Of a DNA stretch of 64,000 nucleotides, positions 53,015 through 63,400 are shown piece after piece. The notes under the pieces were generated by a model. The model did no database searches. It had not been told where the DNA came from and saw only the letters and a list, made by a program, of their open reading frames with translations. Within the stretch, counting starts at the first letter, position 1, and the number at the start of each line of letters is the position of its first letter. Source of the stretch: Epiperipatus broadwayi (taxonomy: Eukaryota > Onychophora > Udeonychophora > Euonychophora > Peripatidae); contig JAQFVV010006425.1 of the NCBI GenBank assembly GCA_028023455.1, positions 1,727,198 to 1,791,197 of the forward strand, given 5' to 3'. Position numbers and translations under genes: made by a program.

Positions 53015-53021
53015 TTTTATA
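53015..53021 (-). promoter_or_regulatory. TATA box of the transposase gene
   Basis: TATAAAA on the minus strand, 59 bases upstream of the ATG at 52956. It lies within the right TIR, so the same promoter exists in the left TIR. Confidence 0.55.
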
Positions 53022-53739
53022 GACATTTTCAAGTCATATGATCACATGTCAACAATGTTGAGTTTTTATTTCTATTTCTTTAAATATATAAAATTTACAT
53101 ATTTTAAAGTAATTAAACAAAACAATAAAGATTTTTAAAAACCTAAAGAATTTTAAAGTAAATAATTGTAATTAATAATAAAATGTATTTATTTTCTTTA
53201 AACATGTTTCTGTGTTCATTTTTTGATGATAAAAATCACTTGCATGTAAATAAATAGGGATTGTCTCGATTTCAAGAGTTCGACGTATCAATGCAAATTA
53301 TAGATTTCTTCAGCCTGTGTGAATCTCACGCGATCAAGAGTAGACGCCATTTTGACATTAGGAGACGAAATTCAAACAGTATCTATGTGGGACAAAGCAA
53401 GAATTTCTGGTAAGTAGAAGTTATAATTGAACATGTGGGTTTTTATTTTTTATCAATTTTTCCTTCACTTTTTCTGTTTAAAAATTCATATCCTTTAGTT
53501 CATATATGTTTGATAAACTCGCCAACTAAAATTCAAACTAGCAACCACCGATCTTTCTTACATCATTACTTTTTAGCATTCAGATTTTATAAGTTATGTG
53601 GGTACCGTTATATGTTTGATAAGCTCGCAAACTAAAATTGAAACTAGCAACCACTGATCTTTCTTACATCATTATTTTTTAACATTTTTAGAATTCAGAT
53701 TTTGATTAGGAGAAGTAAATGGTTTAATAAACTAAAATG

Positions 53740-55166
53740 ATTTTTTTAAGTCATCGTATTTTGATTAGGAGTAAACATGTATTCAAGATCTTTACCGCCT
53801 TTTTGGTCTCGTGATTCCATTTCTGTAAGTGAATGAAAACATAATTATTGCTTAAAATCTTTTCATCATTATTTTTTACCATTTTTAGCATTCAGATTTT
53901 ATAAGTTACAATCTTTTAGCATATAGTATAATTCGTATTTTAAATCTATCAATTTTAAGTCATCATTTTGATTAGGAGTAAACGTGTATTCAAGATCTTT
54001 ACCGCCTTTTTGGTCTCGTGATTCCATTTCTGTAAGTGAATGAAAACATAATTATTGCTTAAAATCTTTTCATCATTATTTTTTACCATTTTTAGCATTC
54101 AGATTTTATAAGTTACAATCTTTTAGCATATAGTATAATTCGTATTTTAAATCTATCAATTTTAAGTCATCATTTTGATTAGGAGTAAACGTGTATTCAA
54201 GATCTTTACCGCCTTTTTGGTCTCGTGATTCCATTTCTGTAAGTGAATGAAAACATAATTATTGCTTAAAATCTTTTCATCATTATTTTTTACCATTTTT
54301 AGCATTCAGATTTTATAAGTTACAATCTTTTAGCATATAGTATAATTCGTATTTTAAATCTATCAATTTTAAGTCATCATTTTGATTAGGAGTAAACGTG
54401 TATTCAAGATCTTTACCGCCTTTTTGGTCTCATGATTCCATTTCTGTAAGTGAATGAAAACATAATTATTGCTTAAAATCTTTTCATCATTATTTTTTAC
54501 CATTTTTAGCATTCAGATTTTATAAGTTACAATCTTTTAGCATATAGTATAATTCGTATTTTAAATCTATCAATTTTAAGTCATCATTTTGATTAGGAGT
54601 AAACGTGTATTCAAGATCTTTACCGCCTTTTTGGTCTCATGATTCCATTTCTGTAAGTGAATGAAAACATAATTATTGCTTAAAATCTTTTCATCATTAT
54701 TTTTTACCATTTTTAGCATTCAGATTTTATAAGTTACAATCTTTTAGCATATAGTATAATTCGTATTTTAAATCTATCAATTTTAAGTCATCATTTTGAT
54801 TAGGAGTAAACGTGTATTCAAGATCTTTACCGCCTTTTTGGTCTCATGATTCCATTTCTGTAAGTGAATGAAAACATAATTATTGCTTAAAATCTTTTCA
54901 TCATTATTTTTTACCATTTTTAGCATTCAGATTTTATAAGTTACAATCTTTTAGCATATAGTATAATTCGTATTTTAAATCTATTAATTTTAAGTCATCA
55001 TTTTGATTAGGAGTAAATGTGTATTCAAGATCTTTACCGCCTTTTTGGTCTCGTGATTCCATTTCTGTAAGTGAATGAAAACATAATTATTGCTTAAAAT
55101 CTTTTCATCATTATTTTTTACCATTTTTAGCATTCAGATTTCATAAGTTATAATCTTTTGGCATAT
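53740..55166 (-). repeat. Right minisatellite: seven units of 207 bp, each with a micro-ORF start
   Basis: GCATATA landmarks at 53919, 54126, 54333, 54540, 54747, 54954 and 55161 give an exact 207-bp period (69 codons). On the minus strand each unit has the acceptor-like CACTTACAG and ATGGAATCA. In three units (ATG near 54437, 54644 and 54851) the fourth codon CGA is TGA, closing the micro-ORF. The others stay open. These units lie upstream of the transposase in the same orientation. Confidence 0.85.
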
Positions 55167-55192
55167 ACGATTTTGTGTTTTAATATTTTAAT

Positions 55193-55579
55193 CACGTGAT
55201 TATTTTATGAAAATTGCGATTTTTGTGTTTTAATATTTTAATCACGTGATTTTTTTTATGAAAATTGCGATTTTTTTGTTATAATATTTTAGTCACGTGA
55301 TTGGCTTTTTTTTTTTTTTATGACAAATTCCGATTTTGGTTTTTTTTTATGAAAATTGCGATTTTTGTGTTATAATATTTTGGTCACGTGATTGTTTTTT
55401 TTTTTTTATATGAAAATTCCGATTTTTGGTTTTTTTTTTTTTATGAAAATTGCGATTTTTTGTTATAATATTTTAGTCACGTGATTGGCTTTTTTTTTTT
55501 TTTTTTATGACAAATTCCGATTTTGGTTTTTTTTTTTATGAAAATTGCGATTTTTGTGTTATAATATTTTAGTCACGTG
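55193..55579. promoter_or_regulatory. Six CACGTG palindromes in the right TIR
   Basis: CACGTG at 55193, 55243, 55294, 55385, 55478 and 55574, mirroring the left TIR with the same number of sites. Confidence 0.55.
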
Positions 55580-55741
55580 ATTGTTTTTTTTTTTTTATAT
55601 GAAAATTCCGATTTTTGGTTTTTTTTTTCTACGAAAATGGCCATTTTGATCGATGTCATTTATCGGTTGGATGTTTCAGCATGGTTTGGGTGGTTCTTGT
55701 AATTCAAAATGGCGGCCGTGAGCGCATACTAAATCAGCACC

Positions 55742-55749
55742 GAATATAG
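55742..55749. repeat. Merlin target-site duplication, right
   Basis: GAATATAG, identical to 49476-49483. The LTR sequence continues with TCAAGACTC. Confidence 0.9.
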
Positions 55750-55789
55750 TCAAGACTCTTTTCTGAATTATATGTCATAGAGTGAATCG

Positions 55790-56240
55790 ATATTTATAAT
55801 GCCCGAACAAGTTATTTAAAATCTTTTGATAAACTTATTTAAAAATGTATATTTGCGTATATTATTTAAAACGCATCTTTTCCCAAGTTAATTGAAAATG
55901 TTTTGCTAAAGTTATTTAAAAGGTATATTTAGCGTCTATTATTTAAAACGCATCTTTTCTAAAGTTATATAAAATGAAAATGTTTACTAAAGTTAGTTAA
56001 AACGTATATATTGCGTATGCTATTTAAAACGCAGATTTTGCCCAAGTTATTTAAGTGATTTAAAATATGTATTTTGTCAGTTATTTGAAAAAGTATATTT
56101 CACGCAAGCTATTTAAAATATAGATTTGCATTCGTTAGTTAAAACCCATTTTTCATTATTAGTAAGGTCTATTTTGACGAATTATTTAAGATGTGTAATT
56201 TATTTAAAAATCAATAATTTGCGTGAGCTATTTTATAACT
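55790..56240. repeat. Periodic TTATTTAAAA-type array in the LTR
   Basis: More than ten copies of (A/G)(C/T)TATTTAAAA-like words are spaced mostly 25-40 bp apart, alternating with ACGCATCTTTTC and GTATATTTGCG words. The array recurs in the second LTR copy (about 62100-62540). Confidence 0.6.
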
Positions 56241-57163
56241 CATATTTTATTATTTAAAAATAAGTTGATATTAGATCTAGTTATACTACATATAACTAAT
56301 GTTCTCAGTTCTATAAGTATCTATGCAGAAAAACCTTAAATCCGTTTCTCATTATCGCCATCATTTTATAATTTAATAATCTCGTTTATGAACTTGACCG
56401 GTGGTAGTAGCACTGAAGAAGCTAAGATTTTGGCATAATTAATTTATAAAATATTAATCTAGCATTCCGAATGTATTGCTAATTTGCATAAATATGCATT
56501 TCTTCTTGCTATGTCTATAATGGCCCATCTCAAGATTGTTCCACGTCCAGTCACACCTCGAAAGTTTAGGCAACGGGGACATTTTCTTCGTATTTCATTA
56601 AGTCACACCTCGAAAGTTTAGACAAATGTGACAATTATTCATACTTAATGGAACCAAAGCATTTCCAAAGGGCTCATAAGCCAATCTTCTGTTCATTGAA
56701 TTAAAAGGCCTCTTCCATTATAGCAAGCAGATCGGTTAGGGAACCGTTTACTAAGTAATAAACCCCATTAAGAATGCATTCGAGTCGCACTTGTCCGATA
56801 CTGTAGTTTCTAATGCCCTAGAATCTGATGTTCAACTGCCACCACATTTCAGTTCATTTTCCCTAGAAAGTAATTTCGGCGTTGATCCGAACTAGAATCA
56901 GAGTTAATGTGTTTATCTGTAAAACAATTATATATCACACAAATGTCTCTATAATATGATTTTGAATATATTTATAATATAATCTTAAACTTAGTAACTA
57001 TAATATAAACTCAAACTTAGTAACAATGATATAAACTTAATATAATCTCTATCATTCATCAATAAATCTATCACTCTAGCTAACTATAACTGATTTCAAA
57101 AATAAAACATAGCATGAATTAGAACATGAAAGATGACATAAGCTTATTAAAAAAGTCATGCTT

Positions 57164-57312
57164 TGTAATATTATTTTATAACCCTGAGAATCCACTCATT
57201 GCTTTGTATTATTATTTGATAACCCTGAGAATCCACTCATTGCTTTGTATTATTATTTGATAACCTAGAGAATCCACTCATGACTTTGTAATATTGTTTT
57301 ATAACCCTAGTG
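57164..57312. repeat. 41-bp minisatellite in the LTR
   Basis: CCCTGAGAATCCACTCATTG starts at 57182 and 57223, with a variant at 57264, plus a degenerate unit on each side. The second LTR copy has the same number of units (about 63475-63620). Confidence 0.75.
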
Positions 57313-57723
57313 TTCCCTCACCTGTGTGTGAGCTAGCTATACGCAACTTGCTATGTGTCAATATTTATTAAATGTTATATTAAATTTATGAAATATAAAT
57401 TTGTCTCAGTCTCATTACTTGCTCATTATCTTATGAATCACTAGTTAAGGTATATAATAGAATATGTAATAAGGGGGGGATGTCTCATGTTTTACTGCTT
57501 TGCTATTGCTGGAACGTGATCAATGAGGTATCGAGTGTAACCTCAGGCATGTCATTCGCGATGGGTTGACTTGGAAGCACGAGTGAGAGAGTTAAGGTAT
57601 GATCAGACGTAGGGTATTACTATCCCGACTTGGTCAGCTTTTGGTTCTCTGGCTTGGACTCTCAGTCTGTTGAGCAAATGTACAAACCTGACCGTTACAT
57701 AGGTATATTTTTTTTCCCGGAGT

Positions 57724-57742
57724 TAGCAACCCAACGTGTGGC
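57724..57742 (+). promoter_or_regulatory. Candidate primer-binding site (tRNA-Lys type)
   Basis: TAGCAACCCAACGTGTGGC resembles TGGCGCCCAACGTGGGGC, the site complementary to the 3' end of animal tRNA-Lys, with one extra base and three differences. It lies 24 bp past the LTR end, further than usual. Confidence 0.45.
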
Positions 57743-58291
57743 TTAGACTAAGTACACAACCCTGAGTAGAGTTATTATATTTTCGTTCCAAATATCACTG
57801 CAGTATGACAAAAATATGTATAAATTAAACAAAACAACTCATAATCTAGTATTAAAATTGATAAATAATTGAGTTTGTAAATAATTTAAATAAATTGGTG
57901 ATTCAGAAGGGGATGAGCAAGATAATGATCAAGCAAGAAAAATATATATAAATACACAAATGATCAGGCAAGAAAAAGAAATACACGCGTACTGAAAAAA
58001 AAAAAGTTTAATTTTAAGGGAGAAACCGCAGGTGACAAGTCAGAAGCTGGGTGAGTCTGAAATTTTAATTTATTATATAGATGTGCTTATTATATATTTA
58101 ATTACATACTATTTAAATGTATTGGGTAGTAAATAAAAAGGAAAAATGGGCAAAGAAGGAGTGATTGAGGTAATGATAGGTTGTCAGTTCTGGGGGAGTA
58201 GACGGCGAGTCAGCTGTCAGATATAAAAATAAAAGAAGCAGATCAAAGAAAATAATAGTACTAAGATATATATAGAAAAATAAAAAATAAA
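57743..58291 (+). other. Leader of the LTR element, no gene seen
   Basis: About 550 bp between the primer-site candidate and the first ATG of the coding part. Non-coding in all frames as far as I can see; it would be the 5' untranslated and packaging leader. Confidence 0.4.
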
Positions 58292-59954
58292 ATGGAAGTT
58301 GAAAAAAAAGAGGAGGGAAAAGAGGAACAGGAAGAGCAGATAGGAAATGAAGTAGAAAGTGATGGTAAAACTTTGAGATCGGGGAGAAGGATAGTAAAAG
58401 ATAGTAGCAGTATGGAGGAGGAAATAGCAGTGAGCAAATATGAGAACTTAGAAGAGAAAAGTGGGCCAAAACCAACACAAGAAAAGAGGCATAAGGAAAA
58501 ACAGGGAGTAATAGATGAGGAACCAAGCCTAAGAACACTAATGAAATTGATAATGGAAAATGATGAAGAAGAAAGAAGATATAAAGAAGAAAGAAAAGAA
58601 GAGGAAAGAAGATATGAAGAAGAAAGAAAAGAAGAGGAAAGGAGATATAGAGAGGAAAGGGAAGAAGAAGACAGAAGATATAGAGAGGAAAAAGAAGAAA
58701 AATTAAGAGATAGAGAAGAAAGGGAAAAAGACAGGGCTGAAAGTGAAGAAAAAGTGAGGAGAGATAGAGAAGAAAGAGAAGAAAAAATGAGGAGAGATAG
58801 AGAAGAAAGAGAAGAAAAATGAGGAGAGATAGAGAAGAAAGAGAAAAAAAATGAGGAGAGATAGAGAAGAAAGAGAAAAACAAGTGAAAAGAGATGGAGA
58901 AGAAAGGAAGAGAAAGAATGAGGAGATGCTTCACCATATGCAGCAAATATCAGAACGGCCAAGGGAGCCTCTACATAAAAAGTTAGAGATAAGACCAGAA
59001 ATAGAGAAAGAAATAAATGTTTTAGAAAGTGAGTTAGAGATAGTGAATAAATGGACCACAGAAGAAAATGTAGATGTAGTACAGGAGCTGCAGCAGAGAG
59101 TAGATAAGGTAGAAAAGGAGCAGGAAGAGATAGAGGTAGAAGGTAAAGAGCTATCACAGAGAAGCATAGGTTTAGCTAGTGGAATCAAGGTGGAAATAAA
59201 AGAAGCAGAGGATAGGACAGTACAAAGAGAAGTCAGAGTGGAAGATAAAAACCCATCAGAAACCGAAATAAAAGTAGATTCTAAATTCCCTTCTGAAATT
59301 CAAGTAACCAAAGTAGAAAACAAAGAAAGTGTGCAGTGCAATACAAGACCCAGAGGAGAAGAGCATCTTAGGGAAGAGGTGAACAAAGAAAGTATGAAGG
59401 GAGTCATGATGGAGCAACAACAGCTTCAATACATTCTAAACTCCATAGAGAACCCAAAGTCAAACCCTTGGGAGAAAATAAAAGGATTGAGCGGTATCAC
59501 TTTAAGAGACCTCTTAGTGCATAATGTAAATAAGACAGAGCACACAGAATTTCCAACCTGGAGACTTCATTTTGATAACAATGGTCCACCAGCCATTCCC
59601 GTAGTATTAAGCATAAAGAATGAAACAGTAGACCTCCAGAATAAAGAGCAGGCTCGAATACGCCGTAAACGTGCAGACACGCATAAGAAAGGAAAACAGA
59701 ATTCAACTTGCCAGTTCGAAGTAGGGGACCGAGTTTGGGTAAAAGATAAGCCTCCAAATAACGGACCCTTATCCAAGAACCGAAAATTTTACCCACTCTA
59801 CAAAGGGACAGACCAGATAAATGAAAGCTGGAGAAAATTACTTTTAAATTACATAAAGTCTAATACAAGGAGTTCGAAACCACGCTTATTAAACCGTACC
59901 AGATTAAAAGTATTCTTAGAGCAACATAGGGAAATTATATTTAGGTTCTTTTAG
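58292..59954 (+). pseudogene. Gag-like coiled-coil protein joined to an integrase C-terminal-like domain, frame-broken
   Basis: The first open part (58292-58822, 176 residues) is highly charged; from about residue 100 it is almost all E, R and K in a repeated (E/R)EERRYREER pattern, a long coiled coil. The second part (58851-59954, 367 residues) continues the same repeat, has further charged helices, then residues 263-357 resemble the integrase C terminus of Ty3/gypsy elements. Key words there are FEVGDRVWVKDK, SKNRKFYPLYKG and NRTRLKVFLE. Reverse transcriptase, RNase H, protease and the integrase DDE core are absent. Two single-base losses, in the A runs ending at 58819 and 58851, break the reading frame; the preceding internal repeat unit keeps the full run. 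They may be real decay or homopolymer sequencing errors. In a working element the product would coat or guide RNA supplied with enzymes in trans. Confidence 0.6.
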
Positions 59955-60464
59955 TTTAGGGATAATTAATTAGTTTTATCTATTTAACCTTATTTATTTA
60001 CTTATTTAATCATATTTTACAACCTATAGTAATTAGTATTAGCTTATTCATTCGTTTATTCATTTATATAGAGCGAGAGTAATTAGAAGTATTAATTAAA
60101 TCATTTAGTCATATTTGTAATATATAGTAATAAAAAGTTAAGCATTAGAATTAGGTTACCTTATTTATTCCATTTATAATCTTATTACTAAAAATTATAT
60201 AGCGTGAGAATAATCAAATTTTATTATCTTAGTTAAACATATTTATATATTTAATAATTATATTATGTTACTTAATTATATTCAACTATGCTAGAGCAGG
60301 GGGGTTGGCGTATTAGCTGCTTGCATGACCAGAAAGGGAAAGGGGAGATTGAAGAAGGTAGACCAGATGAGTAAAAAAAAAAAAACACGAGCTAAAAAAA
60401 GAGAATAGAAGGGGGAGAAAGGTCTTTTTTTTTTACTTTTTTTTTGTCCGGGAATGGATTGCTA
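59955..60464 (+). other. 3' untranslated part of the LTR element with purine tract
   Basis: AT-rich, non-coding. A purine-only run at 60407-60422 (AGAAGGGGGAGAAAGG) is the best polypurine-tract candidate, but it ends 42 bp before the LTR start instead of next to it. T runs fill the gap. Confidence 0.45.
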
Positions 60465-63400
60465 TGAAACGGTTACACCTGTTTCACCTATTATCTTTGA
60501 TAATAGTATATATTTGTTGTACTCAGATGGCGTGTATTTCTTCAATTTTAAAAACTTTGTCCTTATAATATTGCGAGTATGTGCGTATATAATCGTTCTT
60601 AAAATTTATAAATATAAAATTACAATCTCAAATATTTATATACGAGCATATTCCTTTAGATTTGTTAAAACTGAAATAAACATAACTGTATAATTAAAAT
60701 TTATCTATATCATAGCATAATAAGTTTAAATTTATAATATTATTTATTTTTCAATATTCTTTCTAAATAATTATTTAAGTCAGTATTCATTTTGAATAAT
60801 TTCCAAGTTCCTTTTGTTTGCTTAAAATTACAAGCAGAAAGTTTTATCAGTTTTAACACTTCGTTCTAAAAATAAATCTTGGCTAAAATTTGACCTATTT
60901 AAAAATTATAACCAAGACCAATTATAATATTCAGTCAGGCATAAATCTATACAAAATCTATACAAATTGCTTGTGACCATTCTCTTAAAAATATATCTTT
61001 TAAAACTGACGTCAATTAAAACAATAGAGCCTTTCCATGTCCAGATTTAGATATACTTAATATTTTTACTAACTGGATATTTGGTTAAAGGCTAGTTTGA
61101 ACTAGTCATCTTGTGATGTGGCATGACTCAAAGTAGGAGGTTACCACTGTCAAAAATATAGCATAAAAGGGGCCCAAATAGCCACCAAGGCTCTCTAATC
61201 TAACCTCTTCCATCCATCTATCATAATCCGTGTTAATTTTTGCTGTTGCTGTGACCAGAGCTGAAGTTAAATAAGAACTGTTCCTGCTGTTAAAAAAAAG
61301 TTAAATCTTAAAAAGCTACCATCAAAGCTGCTCCAAAGATGACAGTGGGCTAGAGACAAAGAGACAGCCGTTTGCTCTTCCATGAGCGGCTACCGATGAC
61401 AGAAAACTTCCACCATGCCCAGCACTGTAAGAAAGATGTACCCGAGAGACCAGAGAGTGCCTGACCAGAGAAATGGGGAAAGCTGCCACAGAGATAAATT
61501 CGCGAAGCTACATGCAGACTAAAACCTAAGAGAAGCCCAGCCTGACTGAATATAGTGAGAAGCACATGGAAACAATGCCTTAAAAGAAACTTTGCCGGTA
61601 AAGCCTTTCTGACATATTAAATCTCATAACTAAAACGTACCCTAAATGAAAGCTAGCTAACTAAATCACATAATCAATATTTTCTAAATGTTCAATTAAA
61701 ATAGTTATCTTGAAATGTTTATCTTAAATTTGTTTAAATCTTAGAACACTCTCCAAATGCTTGCTTGATCATTATTAATTTTAAGTAGTCATTGATCATT
61801 AATAATTTTAAATAATTCTAAACATCTAGTTTATATAAAACCATACAAGAAATTCATTTCTAAATTATAAATCTTATTGATTGTTTATGCAATTTATTCT
61901 TATGTCATCTATCTATAGTTTTAAGTTCATGTTAATTGATTTATGCTGTGTTTTTATCAGAACGGAGTCTGGTGTGTTAATAAATTATCGGGGGGGGGAG
62001 GGAAGTGAGTAATCTCTTTTATCATATCAGAGTATTGCGATATAAAGAATATAGTCAAGACTCTTTTCTGAATTATATGTGATAGAGTGAATCGATATTT
62101 ATAATGCCCGAACAAGTTATTTAAAATCTTTTGATAAACTTATTTAAAAATGTATATTTGCGTATATTATTTAAAACGCATCTTTTCCCAAGTTAATTGA
62201 AAATGAAAATGTTTTGCTAAAGTTATTTAAAAGGTATATTTAGCGTCTATTATTTAAAACGCATCTTTTCTAAAGTTATATAAAATGAAAATGTTTACTA
62301 AAGTTAGTTAAAACGTATATATTGCGTATGCTATTTAAAACGCAGATTTTGCCCAAGTTATTTAAGTGATTTAAAATATGTATTTTGTCAGTTATTTGAA
62401 AAAGTATATTTCACGCAAGCTATTTAAAATATAGATTTGCATTCGTTAGTTAAAACCCATTTTTCATTATTAGTAAGGTCTATTTTGACGAATTATTTAA
62501 GATGTGTAATTTATTTAAAAATCAATAATTTGCGTGAGCTATTTTATAACTCATATTTTATTATTTAAAAATAAGTTGATATTAGATCTAGTTATACTAC
62601 ATATAACTAATGTTCTCAGTTCTATAAGTAGCTATGCAGAAAAACCTTAAATCCGATTCTCATTATCGCCATCATTTTATAATTTAATAATCTCGTTTAT
62701 GATCTTGACCGGTGGTAGTAGCACTGAAGAAGCTAAGATTTTGGCGTAATTAATTTATAAAATATTAATCTAGCATTCCGAATGTATTGCTAATTTGCAT
62801 AAATATGCATTTCTACTTGCTATGTCTATAATGGCCCATCTCAAGATTGTTCCACGTCCAGTCACGCCTCGAAAGTTTAGGAAACGGTGACATTTTCTTC
62901 GTATTTCATTAAGTCACACCTCGAAAGTTTAGACAAATGTGACAATTATTCATACTTAATGGAACCAAAGCGTTTCCAAAGGGCTCATAAGCCAATCTTC
63001 TGTTCATTGAATTAAAAGGCCTCTTCCATTATAGCAAGCAGATCGGTTAGGGAACCGTTTACTAAGTAATAAACCCCATTAAGAATGCATTCGAGTCGCA
63101 CGTGTCCGATACTGTAGTTTCTAACGCCCTAGAATCTGATGTTCAACTGCCACCACATTTCAGTTCATTTTCCCTAGAAAGTAATTTCGGCGTTGATCCG
63201 AACTAGAATCAGAGTTAATGTGTTTATCTGTAAAACAATTATATATCACGCAAATGTCTCTATAATATGATTTTGAATATTTTTATAATATAATCTTAAA
63301 CTTAGTAACTATAATATAAACTCAAACTTAGTAACAATGATATAAACTTAATATAATCTCTATCATTCATCAATAAATCTATCACTCTAGCTAACTATAA

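Larger units (their letters stand above)
49484..55741 (-). mobile_element. Merlin (IS1016/IS1595-like) DNA transposon, complete
   Basis: 6258 bp from GGTGTCGATTTAGTATGC to its complement ending GCATACTAAATCAGCACC, flanked by an 8-bp duplication, the size known for Merlin. The left TIR is 49484-51801 (2318 bp) and the right TIR 52992-55741 (2750 bp). Only 1190 bp in the centre is unique, and it holds the transposase. TIR identity looks very high away from repeat-number differences. Together with the intact gene and clean duplication this suggests recent movement. It post-dates the LTR element it sits in. TIRs this long are unusual for the superfamily, whose members are usually a few kb or less. 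Confidence 0.9.
52992..55741. repeat. Merlin right terminal inverted repeat
   Basis: Mirror of 49484-51801 but about 430 bp longer, nearly all because its minisatellite has two more units. Inner border at CAAAGATTTTGAAAC. The outer tip carries CAAAATGGCGGC at 55705-55716. Confidence 0.88.
47887..57699 (+). mobile_element. 5' long terminal repeat (about 3547 bp) interrupted by a Merlin element
   Basis: The block consists of 47887-49483 plus 55750-57699, with the Merlin element and one duplicated target site between. It recurs as a direct repeat at 60465-64000. It starts TGAAACGATTACACC (TGAAACGGT in the other copy) and ends GACCGTTACA, giving a terminal inverted repeat of 8 of 9 bases with the TG...CA ends of LTRs. 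The two copies differ by roughly 20 substitutions and a few small indels in each half, about 1%. It contains a TATA-like box with CRE and AP-1 sites, a minisatellite, and a periodic TTATTTAAAA array. Alternative reading: a G-run (57471-57480) directly followed by TGTCTC could mark a short 219-bp LTR at 57481-57699. Confidence 0.65.

Noticed and set aside
58113-59157. Two long minus-strand frames rich in Leu, Ser and Phe
   Set aside because: They are the antisense of the Glu/Arg/Lys-rich coiled-coil gene; the purine-rich strand has few stops on its complement.
59497-59796. Minus-strand frames opposite the integrase-like tail
   Set aside because: The plus strand carries recognisable integrase C-terminal words in the same place; the antisense frames have none.
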